64,000 nucleotides of DNA from Oscillospiraceae bacterium (lineage in GTDB: Bacteria; Bacillota; Clostridia; Oscillospirales; Ruminococcaceae). The stretch lies in assembly GCA_009784825.1 (NCBI GenBank), contig WQXO01000007.1, forward strand, positions 1 to 64,000, written 5' to 3'. The notes below the pieces were generated by a model. It was not told the origin of the DNA and ran no database searches. It saw only the letters and a program-made list of their open reading frames with translations. Of this stretch, positions 1 to 8,198 are shown piece by piece (the first letter of the stretch is position 1; every line of letters begins with the position of its first letter). The translations under genes were made by a program, and so were the position numbers.

Positions 1-129
1 AAATCCAAGACCGATGAAGAACGTCGGGAAGCTATTACAAATATAATCGTAAATCTCGAAAACAAAGACAGTCAAAGGAATATCATATATTCCTCAGACT
101 ACAAAACGATTGAAGAACCCGCTGTATAA
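1..129 (+). CDS. C-terminal end of an unidentified element-A gene (partial)
   Basis: An open frame enters the window at base 1 and ends at TAA 127-129, giving 42 residues that finish in ...KTIEEPAV. It is charged and helical-looking, and I do not recognise the family. It lies directly upstream of a serine integrase with a terminator-like hairpin in between, so it is probably the last cargo or recombination gene of the integrative element that runs off the left edge. Confidence 0.5.
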   Translation, partial: KSKTDEERREAITNIIVNLENKDSQRNIIYSSDYKTIEEPAV

Positions 130-146
130 ACGGCGGGATTTCTTTT
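118..146 (+). terminator. Intrinsic terminator overlapping the end of the partial gene
   Basis: CCCGC at 118-122 pairs with GCGGG at 133-137, followed by a T-rich run (ATTTCTTTTT). The hairpin contains the stop codon of the upstream partial gene. The stem is short (5 bp), so it is probably a modest terminator separating that gene from the integrase promoter. Confidence 0.55.
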
Positions 147-156
147 TGAAAACCTA

Positions 157-186
157 TTGACAATCGCTGTCCTATTATGATATAAT
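157..186 (+). promoter_or_regulatory. Sigma-A promoter of integrase A
   Basis: TTGACA at 157-162 and TATAAT at 181-186 with an 18-bp spacer match the vegetative consensus at both boxes. The predicted transcript starts near 193, leaving a leader of about 27 nt with a GAAAGG ribosome binding site before the ATG at 220. A consensus promoter suggests the integrase is not tightly silenced at the level of RNA polymerase recognition. Confidence 0.7.
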
Positions 187-219
187 AACAAATATAAGAA
201 ATAGAAAGGCAATGAATGT

Positions 220-1860
220 ATGGAAACAGCAATCTACGTCAGACTATCCGAAGAAGACCGTAACAAAGCCGATAAATCCCAAGACAGCGAAAGTATCGTC
301 AATCAGCGTAATATGCTGACTGAATACGCTCGTGAGCGGAATTGGAACATCTTCGACACCTACATTGACGAGGACTACTCCGGCTCTGATGCCACCCGCC
401 CGGCTTTTAATAAAATGATTGCCGATGCTCGTGATGGAAAATTCAAAATCGTGCTTTGCAAGTCTTTATCAAGATTTGCAAGAGATGTCGCTATGGTTGA
501 AACATACATAAACAGTTTATTTCTCGACTGGGGAATACGCTTTATCAGCCTTTCGGATTATGCCGACAGCTCGCAAAAAGGCACACGCAAGAACATTCAA
601 ATCAACTCGCTTGTCAACCAATGGTATCTCGAAGATTTGAGCGAAAACATAAAATCCGTTATGACCCACAAGAAAAAGGCGGGGCAGTTTGTCGGCTCGT
701 TCGCGCCATACGGTTATATTAAAGACCCGAACGACAAGCACAAACTAATCGTTGACCCCGAAGCGGCTCAAATCGTGAAGCGGATTTTTTCAATGTACCT
801 CGAAGGCTACGGACTCAACATGATAGCAAAGCAGTTTAACGCTGAGGGAATACCTTGTCCGAGCAAATACAAAGTCTTGAAAGGCATTAAATCCAACCGC
901 TCTGACACAAACGCCGAAACTCTCAAATGGAGCGACCACACTATATGGCACATCACCCGAAATCCCAATTATACAGGCGATTTGGTTCAATGCAGATACG
1001 GTAAACCCTCGTATAAATCCAAGTCGCACAAAACCAAACCACAGGAAGAATGGGTTGTCGTGGAAAACGTCCACGAGCCGATTATAAGCAAAGAGGACTA
1101 CAACCAAGTTCAAGAGATGAAGAAGTCGAGGGGGGCGTACAGTCGAAGCAGAAAAGGCTCTGCAATCACCCCGATTAAACCTAATGCGTTCGCACAGTTA
1201 ATCAAATGCAAGCTGTGCGGGCGGTCTATGGTCATGTCAACAGGCGGTGAATCTAACAAATTCACACGTCATTTCAGATGTACAGGGCAGAAGTCAAGGG
1301 TCGTGGATTGCAAATGTGCAATGGTTAAGTATGACTTAATCGAAGAAATCATTATAATCAAAATCAAGGATTTAATCAACCAATACTGCGACTTCACCAC
1401 CGCCGAAAAACGTGTCAAGAAGTCGGAACAGCGGTACAGCACCGAAATAAAGAACATCGAGAAATCTTTGGAAAAGAACCGCCTTGAAATTCAAAAATTA
1501 GATACAGCACTAACGGATTCTTATATAGAAAAATCAACAGGAGCGATTTCCGCCGAAGCGTTCAATGCTATATCCCGGAACCTCGATGCCCGAAAAACCG
1601 AACTCGTCACATTCCGAGATTCCATGCAGGCGAGAATTGATGAACTCCGTGCAAAGCAGAACAAAGCCTCGCAACAGAGCCATATTGCAGGTAAATATGC
1701 AGACTTTTCGGAACTTACCCGTGAAATTACAGGTGCGTTTATAGACACAATCTATATTGGTGAGCGTGACAGGGAGAAATACTACGTAGAGCCGGAGGGT
1801 GATTATAACAAAAAGACAGCTAAAATGGACTTCTACATGGAAATCGTGTGGAATATTTAA
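220..1860 (+). CDS. Large serine integrase of element A
   Basis: 546 aa, the usual length for large serine recombinases, which cut and rejoin attP and attB through a serine-DNA intermediate. The N-terminal resolvase domain (about 1-150) starts with YVRLSEEDR, placing the nucleophile at Ser10, and has SLSRFARD further in. A recombinase domain follows (about 160-290). A zinc ribbon begins with CKLCGRSM near 330 and continues to a second Cys pair about 35 residues later. A long coiled coil (about 385-470) precedes the C-terminal region. GAAAGG lies 8 nt before the ATG. The stop codon is within about 20 bp of a truncated tepA-like gene, so the gene sits at the right end of its element, as is usual for this class. 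A second integrase at 36115 shares the architecture but is clearly diverged. Confidence 0.93.
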   Translation: METAIYVRLSEEDRNKADKSQDSESIVNQRNMLTEYARERNWNIFDTYIDEDYSGSDATRPAFNKMIADARDGKFKIVLCKSLSRFARDVAMVETYINSLFLDWGIRFISLSDYADSSQKGTRKNIQINSLVNQWYLEDLSENIKSVMTHKKKAGQFVGSFAPYGYIKDPNDKHKLIVDPEAAQIVKRIFSMYLEGYGLNMIAKQFNAEGIPCPSKYKVLKGIKSNRSDTNAETLKWSDHTIWHITRNPNYTGDLVQCRYGKPSYKSKSHKTKPQEEWVVVENVHEPIISKEDYNQVQEMKKSRGAYSRSRKGSAITPIKPNAFAQLIKCKLCGRSMVMSTGGESNKFTRHFRCTGQKSRVVDCKCAMVKYDLIEEIIIIKIKDLINQYCDFTTAEKRVKKSEQRYSTEIKNIEKSLEKNRLEIQKLDTALTDSYIEKSTGAISAEAFNAISRNLDARKTELVTFRDSMQARIDELRAKQNKASQQSHIAGKYADFSELTREITGAFIDTIYIGERDREKYYVEPEGDYNKKTAKMDFYMEIVWNI

Positions 1861-1876
1861 CCCTGTCTATAATTAC

Positions 1877-2020
1877 CACTTGCCCTATCACTGTCAGACA
1901 ATGTATATTATACGGTGCATTTGCCACTGCGACTATCCCGATGTCATTTTCCTGACACGAGGTTTCCCCCGGCTGATTTTCTTCATTTTCGCAGTCGTTG
2001 TTTAAAAAATCGTTATTCAT
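1877..2020 (-). pseudogene. 5' fragment of a tepA/ClpP-like gene, interrupted by element A
   Basis: Reading down from ATG 2020, the first 48 or so residues are an acidic N-terminus followed by IHCLTVIGQV. From memory of the family this matches the IHCLTIIGQIEGH block near the start of TepA, a ClpP-fold serine protease-like protein of spore formers. Homology stops at the GQV codons (about 1877-1882). The frame then runs into integrase-side DNA and ends at 1820 with unrelated residues. The rest of the gene should lie beyond the left end of the window, on the other side of element A. The upstream AAGGCGG is a plausible ribosome binding site. The assignment rests on one short motif plus the integrase context. 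Confidence 0.6.
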
Positions 2021-2102
2021 GCATACTGCCGCCTTTTCCGATAATAGTTTTACTTATTATAAGAAATTATGACAGCATTATACATTTGTATCATCATATA
2101 TC

Positions 2103-2447
2103 CTAACTGTAAAATATCCCCGCTTCACTAAAGACCATGGAATAACCCTCAAGTGTAACAAGAGATACAAGAGCAATTATAAGAATCAACAATATTTGAA
2201 AAGGAAGCGTACGCGGTATTAATTTAAAAATAAGACACACTATTGAAATTACCGCAAGATATACCTCAGACCATCCTATGAATAAGATATAATATCCCCA
2301 TGATGTACCGTATACCGGATTAAATAAAGGTGTACTAAAACCATAATAAAAGAATAATATCGATGCCAAATTAAACACAACTGCCGCTATCCATATTATT
2401 TTTACAGCTTTTCTCATCTTCTCATTAACAACGAAAAACTTTTTCAC
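2103..2447 (-). CDS. Small multi-spanning membrane protein, function unknown
   Basis: 114 aa with GTG as start: GGAGAG lies 8 nt upstream, and no better ATG exists. A basic N-terminus (KKFFVVNEKMRKAVK) is followed by three or four hydrophobic segments at about 16-38, 48-70 and 80-100, separated by short polar loops. I see no catalytic or binding motif and do not recognise the family. It is transcribed alone from its own strong promoter, back to back with the AI-2E-type transporter. Confidence 0.65.
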   Translation of the reverse strand: MKKFFVVNEKMRKAVKIIWIAAVVFNLASILFFYYGFSTPLFNPVYGTSWGYYILFIGWSEVYLAVISIVCLIFKLIPRTLPFQILLILIIALVSLVTLEGYSMVFSEAGIFYS

Positions 2448-2478
2448 AACGTCACTCTCCTTACTGTCTGATTGTCTG

Positions 2479-2507
2479 ATTATATCACATTAGAGCCGTT
2501 TTGTCAA
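2479..2507 (-). promoter_or_regulatory. Sigma-A promoter of the 2447 membrane-protein gene
   Basis: On the minus strand, TTGACA (2507-2502) and TATAAT (2484-2479) are separated by 17 bp, a perfect vegetative consensus about 25 bp upstream of the GTG start. Confidence 0.7.
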
Positions 2508-2534
2508 TTTTAACCACAATATATAAATTAATGA

Positions 2535-2563
2535 TTGACAAAACATAAATTAAATGTTAAAAT
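2535..2563 (+). promoter_or_regulatory. Sigma-A promoter of the AI-2E-type transporter
   Basis: TTGACA at 2535-2540 and TAAAAT at 2558-2563, spacer 17 bp, 30 bp before the ATG at 2594. It diverges from the promoter at 2479-2507, with about 27 bp between the two -35 boxes. Confidence 0.65.
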
Positions 2564-2593
2564 TTAACTAATAACATTTTTATAGGTGGCTTC

Positions 2594-3823
2594 ATGAAAA
2601 CTCTTAAAAAATACAGTTGGATACTGGTTATAGCACTCGGTGTTCTTGTTATATATAAAATCCTGTTCGATTTGGATACGATTATCGGAGTGTTCGGAAT
2701 GGTTCTCGGGATAATCAATCCGTTTATTATCGGGTTTATTATCGCATTTTGTATAAATATCCCTGTTTCATGGTTAGAAGGGAAAATTCTGAAAATTAAA
2801 CGGAAATGGGTTAACAAATTCGCACGCAGTATCAGCATTTTTGCGAACTGTACATTGTTGCTTCTTTTATTAGGATTTGGTTTAAGCAGAATTATCCCGA
2901 TGATTTATGAGAATGTCATGCAGCTTATCGGGTTAATTCCGGAGTGGTTTGAGCAAGGGTTAATCGCATTAAAAAATCTACCATTCGCCGACGAGTTAAA
3001 TCTTAATGAAAGCATCAACGATATTCTTGAAACACAGCCGTGGATGGAATTTCTGTCAATAGAAAACATAGACCTTTGGGGTTCTGTGGGAATGGTTCAA
3101 AGCGTATTCTCAGGAATGATGTCGGTAATTCTTACTGCTGTTTCTGCGATTTACTTTCTTATTGAGTATAACGGGCTTAAGGAATACGTAAAGCGGGTCA
3201 TTAAAGCGGTTTCTAAGGACGATGTAAGACAGTATGCGGCGATTAAATATGTTCGTCTTGTTGAGAAAAGCTTCCGCAAATTCTTAAGCTGCCAGTTTTT
3301 GGATTCGCTCATTCTCGGCACAATTGTGACTATTGAGTTTCTTATTCTCGGCTCACCCTATGCCCTTGTCCTCGGAATTCTGTTGGGTGTTTTGAACATC
3401 ATCCCATACTTTGGTTCGATTTTCGGCTCGCTTATTGCAATTCTGATTACACTGTTTACAAACGGACTAGAAACGGCAATACTAACCGCAGTTATACTAT
3501 TAATTACACAGCAGATTGACGGTAACTTCATTAACCCGAAAATCATGGGAACATCGTTTAAGGTCAGCCCCATTCTCGTAATTATATCAATTTCAATCGG
3601 TGCGGCAATGGGTGGTATATTGGGAATGATTTTTGCGGTTCCCGTTGCTAATGTAATTAAAACCGTCTTTGAAGAGCACATTCATAACAGAGAAAAAGTT
3701 AAAGCGGGAATTCCTATAGAATATGACGAAAACGGTAATGAAATCATCATTGAGCTTGAGCCTGCCCCCGTGCAGGAAAAAGCGAAAAAGAAAACATGGA
3801 AAAACCCATTCAAGAAAAAATGA
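2594..3823 (+). CDS. AI-2E family transporter (PF01594-type permease)
   Basis: 409 aa integral membrane protein. The arrangement is typical of the AI-2E/YdbI/YrrI permease family: two N-terminal helices forming a hairpin (about 8-60), a third helix, a soluble middle region (about 115-165), then a helix cluster from 170 to 350. The conserved family block is visible as LGILLGVLNIIPYFGS (about 262-277), followed by GNFINPKIMG (about 310). The C-terminal tail is cytoplasmic, acidic then lysine-rich. Substrates differ across the family (AI-2, Na+/H+ exchange, unknown), so none is assigned. AGGTGG precedes the ATG by 6 nt. A strong hairpin terminator follows the stop. Confidence 0.88.
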   Translation: MKTLKKYSWILVIALGVLVIYKILFDLDTIIGVFGMVLGIINPFIIGFIIAFCINIPVSWLEGKILKIKRKWVNKFARSISIFANCTLLLLLLGFGLSRIIPMIYENVMQLIGLIPEWFEQGLIALKNLPFADELNLNESINDILETQPWMEFLSIENIDLWGSVGMVQSVFSGMMSVILTAVSAIYFLIEYNGLKEYVKRVIKAVSKDDVRQYAAIKYVRLVEKSFRKFLSCQFLDSLILGTIVTIEFLILGSPYALVLGILLGVLNIIPYFGSIFGSLIAILITLFTNGLETAILTAVILLITQQIDGNFINPKIMGTSFKVSPILVIISISIGAAMGGILGMIFAVPVANVIKTVFEEHIHNREKVKAGIPIEYDENGNEIIIELEPAPVQEKAKKKTWKNPFKKK

Positions 3824-3830
3824 AAAAACG

Positions 3831-3866
3831 CCGCCTCTTATTTTTTGATTAAGAGGCGGTTTTATT
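3831..3866. terminator. Bidirectional intrinsic terminator
   Basis: CCGCCTCTTA (3831-3840) pairs perfectly with TAAGAGGCGG (3850-3859). An A-run lies on the left and a T-run on the right, so it can stop both the transporter and the convergent VanY-like operon. Confidence 0.85.
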
Positions 3867-3876
3867 TAAGCATTAC

Positions 3877-4764
3877 TTACAATGACAGAACATAATTTTT
3901 ATATTCTTCGACAATCTGATAATCACTATTACCGATACTTATATTGAGGGCATCTATATATTCCTCAAGGCACAATCCCGAATTATATATCTGCTCGGCG
4001 TGGTATAACCCCACAAATCTGAAATGCCACGGCTCGTATATAATCCCTGTAGTATTAGTTTTATCAGCGGGATAACGCATAATAAACCCATATTTCCATG
4101 CATTGCCCGCTAACCAGCGAAATTCCGGAGTTTGGTCGAAATGCTCCTCAATTAAATTAAAATCTATTGCTAATCCCGCATTATGCTCACTTGTATAAGG
4201 AACCGCTATCTCTGCAATGGTTTTATAAAAGGCTGTTTCGTCAGAGTATCCCTTGCTTTTCATATACCTGTATACACTGAGGAAATACATTTCTTGGTCT
4301 TCAACACTGCGATAACCCGAAATAACTCTCAGATTTATCCCGTCACGCTGTGCCGCTTCAAATAATAAATCTGCATATCCCTTTACACGAATATCAATTT
4401 TATGCTTAGAACCGCTGATTTCAACCAATTGAGGGACATAATCAAGCGGCAAAGGGTGATTGGCACTAATCAGCCATAACGCCCATTCATTGTCTATTAT
4501 CGGCAAAGGCTCCGGTTCCGGTTCCGGCTCTGTAGCCTCGGTTTCGGGTTCTGTAGTTTCGGGTTCTGTCGTTTCAGGCTCAAGCTCTGTAACCGTTGTT
4601 TGCTCAGTTACTGTAGTTACAGGGCGTGTTGTTTCAGGAATAATTATAGTCTTCTGCACAACCGTTTCATTCGGTGAAAGGTCATCAAAACACGATGACA
4701 ACGAAAAAACTGCGATTATAATAATCGCAAAGGCAAATGTTGTTTTTTTCCTAAGTTCAATCAT
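3877..4764 (-). CDS. VanY-like D-Ala-D-Ala carboxypeptidase lipoprotein (peptidase M15B)
   Basis: 295 aa exported zinc peptidase expected to trim D-Ala from peptidoglycan stem peptides. Residues 1-25 form a lipoprotein signal peptide ending in the lipobox LSSC (Cys25). Residues about 45-88 are a Thr/Glu/Pro-rich spacer that would hold the enzyme off the membrane. The catalytic domain shows SGYRS (149-153), SEHNAGLAID (192-201; zinc ligands His194 and Asp201) and EPWHFRF (244-250; Glu244 catalytic, His247 zinc ligand), all intact for VanY/DacB enzymes. The start ATG overlaps the stop of the upstream gene as ATGA, so the two are translationally coupled. No vanRS or vanHAX partner is present, so housekeeping wall remodelling is more likely than glycopeptide resistance. 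Confidence 0.88.
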   Translation of the reverse strand: MIELRKKTTFAFAIIIIAVFSLSSCFDDLSPNETVVQKTIIIPETTRPVTTVTEQTTVTELEPETTEPETTEPETEATEPEPEPEPLPIIDNEWALWLISANHPLPLDYVPQLVEISGSKHKIDIRVKGYADLLFEAAQRDGINLRVISGYRSVEDQEMYFLSVYRYMKSKGYSDETAFYKTIAEIAVPYTSEHNAGLAIDFNLIEEHFDQTPEFRWLAGNAWKYGFIMRYPADKTNTTGIIYEPWHFRFVGLYHAEQIYNSGLCLEEYIDALNISIGNSDYQIVEEYKNYVLSL

Positions 4765-5707
4765 TGCAGCTCCGTATTATCTGTGTCTGTTTGTTTTCCG
4801 GAAATTTCCATTCCGCACCCTTCTAAAACCTCGGTAATCTTATCCGACAAATCACGCTCCACACCCAGCGACGACAAAACTCTTTGAGCGGCGGATATGT
4901 GTTTCGTCTGTTTTCTGAAAGGAAGCGGACGGACGCTTTTAACATTTATGACCCCGTCGGCATTTTCGATTTCTGTCGGGCAATACAGATATTTCCTCAT
5001 CATCACCGATAAATTTGTTTCATGTTTTTCCTCGGTAATCAATGCAGATGTTAACTCCGCTCTGCATATTCCCTCAAGATAATCATGATGGACTACTATT
5101 CGGTGAATAGCCGCCATCATTACCAAAAACTCCTCTAATGATGCGAACTCTCTGTCGTTACCGAAGCTGAGGGTTATAGAATCGGAATTCGCCTTATATG
5201 CCGATATTGCCGACGACAATGCGGAAAGCGTCGTGTTCTTCGGACATATATCAATCGGCAGAACTATCCGTCTTCTGCATTTTGCGATAATTTCGGGAAT
5301 TTCTTCCGGTATAAAATCACCGACAAGCCTTAGCATACCAAGACTGGAGAAATCCAAATTAACCGATAGAATTTGCACAGCCTCAAGAATATCCGTGCCG
5401 TCTATGTCTATTTCGAGAATGACAGGGCGTGTAATCTTAGAAATAATGTAGGAATATCTGAGCGGAACAACAACGTAAGCAAAGTCAAAGGCGTTAGCAA
5501 CCACGTATTCCTCGGCGGCATTAAGCCTGTATATGTAGTTATCGGAAAATGTGGGCTTCGGCAGTTTAACAAGGGCGTTCAAGCCCAGCTCCACATAATC
5601 TGCCCCCGCTTGATTAAGTGAAGAGCCATACATATACATCATTCTCTTTTGGGCATCACCACAGAGCTTCATGTCAACAAGGCTTCTGTCAATAATCACA
5701 GACTTCA
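4761..5707 (-). CDS. Degenerate HMGL/homocitrate synthase-like TIM-barrel protein
   Basis: 315 aa from ATG 5707; AGAGG lies 5 nt upstream, whereas an alternative GTG at 5714 would overlap that site. The N-terminus IIDRSLVDMKL, followed by a helix and AGADYVELG, lines up with the DTTLRDGEQ...AGVDEIEVG opening of the 2-isopropylmalate/homocitrate synthase family. FGNDREFASLEEFLVM (about 195-210) resembles the family's GERAGNAALEEV block. The family's catalytic Arg (TLRD) is Val here, and the HxHND metal motif is not recognisable, so a classical synthase is unlikely. It shares a 4-bp overlap with the VanY-like gene. The function may be structural or regulatory; the family call is by eye. Confidence 0.55.
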
Positions 5708-5792
5708 TAAACACCTCTATATGCGTTATTCTAACTTATTATATGACACAGTATATCACATTAATTTAAAATTCGCAATAGCTATGTTCAAA

Positions 5793-5821
5793 TTGACAAA
5801 AAAGAAAAAATATGTTATTAT
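5793..5821 (+). promoter_or_regulatory. Sigma-A promoter giving a predicted leaderless transcript
   Basis: TTGACA (5793-5798), 17-bp spacer, TATTAT (5816-5821). The usual start point 7 nt past the -10 box is base 5828, which is the A of the downstream ATG. No Shine-Dalgarno sequence lies before that ATG. Confidence 0.6.
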
Positions 5822-5827
5822 ATACAT

Positions 5828-6568
5828 ATGGAACTTTTTGACACACATGTTCATACTACTTTGTCCGACGGGAGAAGCTCACCGGAGGAGGTTCTCGCCA
5901 AAAGTCGGGAGCTTGGTTTAAGCATCATCGCCTTAACCGACCACCTTGATATGGACGAAAAAAATGACAACTCCGATGAATCATATAACACACTTGCTGC
6001 TTTAAAAACGAGCGACCACGGAATAAAGTTACTTATCGGGGTGGAAATCGGACAAGCACACCGATATATGGCAGAATCCGATAAATGGCTCGCCGAGCAT
6101 AAGTATGACTTTGTTCTCGGCTCATGCCATTCGGTTCGGGGGTATAGGGACTTTTATTATTTAAAGAATACTAAAGAGCCTCAACCGTTATTGAAGCAAT
6201 ACTTCAATGAACTAACAGAGCTGTGTGAATGGGGGAATTTCGATTCGTTGGCACACATTACCTACCCATTCAGATATATCAAAGGCGACTATAACGATTA
6301 TATGAGTGCCATAAATAATATTTTCACTATTATTATTAAAAAAGAAATTGCACTCGAAATCAACACACAAGCAGGGTTGCCGATTGAACTGCTTCAACAA
6401 TATTATAAACTCGGCGGGCGACTTTTAACAATCGGCTCCGACGCTCACAGAATTGAACGACTCGCCGACGGTATCCCCGAAGCAGTCGCAATGGCTGAAC
6501 AAGTAGGTTTCACCGAATGTGCATACTACGAAAACAGGAAAAGGAGAACAATTTCATGGAAAAATTAA
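5828..6568 (+). CDS. PHP-domain phosphoesterase (histidinol-phosphatase HisJ-like)
   Basis: 246 aa metal-dependent phosphoesterase. The N-terminal motif FDTHVHTTLSDG (4-15) supplies the first PHP metal ligands, ALTDHLD (about 36-42) the next, and GSCHSV (about 98-103) and GSDAHRIE (about 202-209) the C-terminal ones. Length and motifs fit the HisK/HisJ group, but no other his gene is nearby, so the substrate is unproven. It is the first gene of a three-gene operon with an Lrp-type regulator and an aminotransferase, and its end overlaps the regulator's start by 13 bp. The ATG lacks a ribosome binding site and lies at the predicted +1 of its promoter. Confidence 0.82.
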   Translation: MELFDTHVHTTLSDGRSSPEEVLAKSRELGLSIIALTDHLDMDEKNDNSDESYNTLAALKTSDHGIKLLIGVEIGQAHRYMAESDKWLAEHKYDFVLGSCHSVRGYRDFYYLKNTKEPQPLLKQYFNELTELCEWGNFDSLAHITYPFRYIKGDYNDYMSAINNIFTIIIKKEIALEINTQAGLPIELLQQYYKLGGRLLTIGSDAHRIERLADGIPEAVAMAEQVGFTECAYYENRKRRTISWKN

Positions 6569-7032
6569 TCAAGCTGCTGAGGCAGAATGCACGGCTTTCC
6601 AACGCCGAATTAGCGGCTATGCTCGGAATTTCCGAGAATGAAGTCGCCGAGCAGATTAAAAAATTAGAGCAGAGCGGCGTCATAGTCGGGTATACCGCAA
6701 TTATCAACGATGAAGCGGCAGGCGAAAATACAGTTTCAGCATTGATTGAGGTCAAGGTCATGCCCAAAGCGAAATACGGGTATAACGACATTGCCGAAAA
6801 AATCGCACAATTCACCGAGGTGGAGTCGGTTCGCCTTATGAGCGGTGCATTCGATTTGGCAGTAACGGTTAAATGTGCCGATGTTGTGAAATTAGGGAAA
6901 TTCGTTCAAGAACGGATTGCACCGCTTGACGGCGTGTTATCTGCGTCAACACATTTCGTAATCGGCAGATATAAGGAATTAGGCTCGGTTATTGATAACA
7001 ACCGAGACGAAAGAGAGTTAGTGACACCATGA
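6556..7032 (+). CDS. Lrp/AsnC family transcriptional regulator
   Basis: 158 aa from ATG 6556, chosen because AAGGAG lies 9 nt upstream; an in-frame ATG at 6517 is inside the PHP gene and has no such site. An N-terminal winged helix (ARLSNAELAAMLGISENEV, about 9-27) is followed by the RAM/AsnC ligand-binding domain (about 65-145). These proteins sense amino acids and usually control nearby amino-acid metabolism genes. Its stop overlaps the aminotransferase start (ATGA). Lrp-aminotransferase pairs are common in Clostridia, so the neighbour is a likely target. Confidence 0.9.
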   Translation: MEKLIKLLRQNARLSNAELAAMLGISENEVAEQIKKLEQSGVIVGYTAIINDEAAGENTVSALIEVKVMPKAKYGYNDIAEKIAQFTEVESVRLMSGAFDLAVTVKCADVVKLGKFVQERIAPLDGVLSASTHFVIGRYKELGSVIDNNRDERELVTP

Positions 7033-8195
7033 ATTATGATAATATATTATCACAAAAGGTTCTCGATTTAAAACCATCAGGGATTAGGAAATTCTTCGAT
7101 ATAGCCGCAACTATCGAGGATGTGATTTCTCTTTCCGTGGGAGAACCCGACTTCAAAACCCCGTGGACTGTCCGCAGAAAAGCGATTGAGGTTCTCGAAC
7201 AAGGTAAAACCACATACACTTCTAACTCAGGGTTAGAGGAGCTTCGCCGTGCCTGTGCAGATTATTTTAAGCGGACTATTCACACCGATTATTCCCCAAT
7301 TGATGAGATAGTTATAACCGTCGGCGGCTCGGAGGCGATTGACCTTGCTATCCGTGCATTGGTTAATCCGGGTGACGAGGTCATTATTCCCGAACCCTGC
7401 TTTGTCTGCTATTCCCCTATAGTTAAACTAACGGGAGGTGTTCCTGTCCCCGCTGTAACTTTAGAGGAGGATTGCTTTAAACTTACCGCAGATGTTTTAA
7501 AAAATCTGATTACACCTAAAACAAAAGCACTAATCCTCCCTTTCCCGAACAACCCCACAGGGGCGGTTATGCGTCGGGAGGAACTCGAAACTATTGCCGA
7601 GGTAATAAAAAATACCGATATTGTGGTAATATCGGACGAGATTTATTCAGAGCTGACCTATGGTGAACCGCACGTTTCATTCGCAGAGTTGGAAAATATG
7701 CGTGAACGTACCATTGTCATTAACGGTTTTTCCAAGGCTTTCGCCATGACAGGGTGGCGGTTGGGATTCGCTGCAGCACCGAAACCAATCATTGAGCAAA
7801 TGCTCAAAATCCATCAGTATGCGATTATGTGCAGCCCTACAGTGAGCCAGTATGCGGCGATAATCGCTTTAACCGATTGTATTGACGAAGTCAGGGCGAT
7901 GGTCGAGGAATATGACATGCGTAGGCGGTTAGTTGTCAAGGGATTCAACGATATGGGGCTTCCCTGCTTCACACCGGAGGGAGCGTTCTATGTATTCCCG
8001 TCAGTGAAATCCACCGGAATGGATTCGCAGGAATTCTGCACCCGTTTAATTCAAGAAAAGAGTGTGGCAGTCGTACCGGGGAACGCTTTCGGTGATTGCG
8101 GTGAGGGGTTCATACGAGTGTGCTACGCCTATTCCACCAAGCACCTCACAACGGCAATGGAAAGAATAGGCGAGTTTTTAAAGGAAATTAAATGA
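7029..8195 (+). CDS. PLP-dependent class I/II aminotransferase
   Basis: 388 aa fold-type I aminotransferase. SVGEPDFKTP (36-45) is the N-terminal substrate-binding segment, PFPNNPTGAV (171-180) the conserved NPTG loop, SDEIYSE (202-208) carries the PLP-ring Asp, and NGFSKAFAMTGWRLGF (232-247) holds the Schiff-base lysine, Lys236. It belongs to the aspartate/aromatic/alanine group; exact substrates cannot be read from sequence. Translation is coupled to the Lrp-type regulator by a 4-bp overlap. It ends 3 bp from the convergent gene at 8199 with no terminator in between. Confidence 0.92.
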   Translation: MNYDNILSQKVLDLKPSGIRKFFDIAATIEDVISLSVGEPDFKTPWTVRRKAIEVLEQGKTTYTSNSGLEELRRACADYFKRTIHTDYSPIDEIVITVGGSEAIDLAIRALVNPGDEVIIPEPCFVCYSPIVKLTGGVPVPAVTLEEDCFKLTADVLKNLITPKTKALILPFPNNPTGAVMRREELETIAEVIKNTDIVVISDEIYSELTYGEPHVSFAELENMRERTIVINGFSKAFAMTGWRLGFAAAPKPIIEQMLKIHQYAIMCSPTVSQYAAIIALTDCIDEVRAMVEEYDMRRRLVVKGFNDMGLPCFTPEGAFYVFPSVKSTGMDSQEFCTRLIQEKSVAVVPGNAFGDCGEGFIRVCYAYSTKHLTTAMERIGEFLKEIK

Positions 8196-8198
8196 TTA

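Noticed and set aside
1799-2106. Two short plus-strand frames after integrase A
   Set aside because: No start signals; the region is better explained by the tepA-like fragment on the other strand.
3877-4764. Vancomycin-resistance cluster
   Set aside because: Only a VanY-like carboxypeptidase is present; no ligase, dehydrogenase, VanX or two-component system is nearby.
4460-4837. Plus-strand frame with Gly-Ser-Val repeats
   Set aside because: It is the antisense of the Thr/Glu/Pro spacer in the VanY-like gene; it has no start signals of its own.
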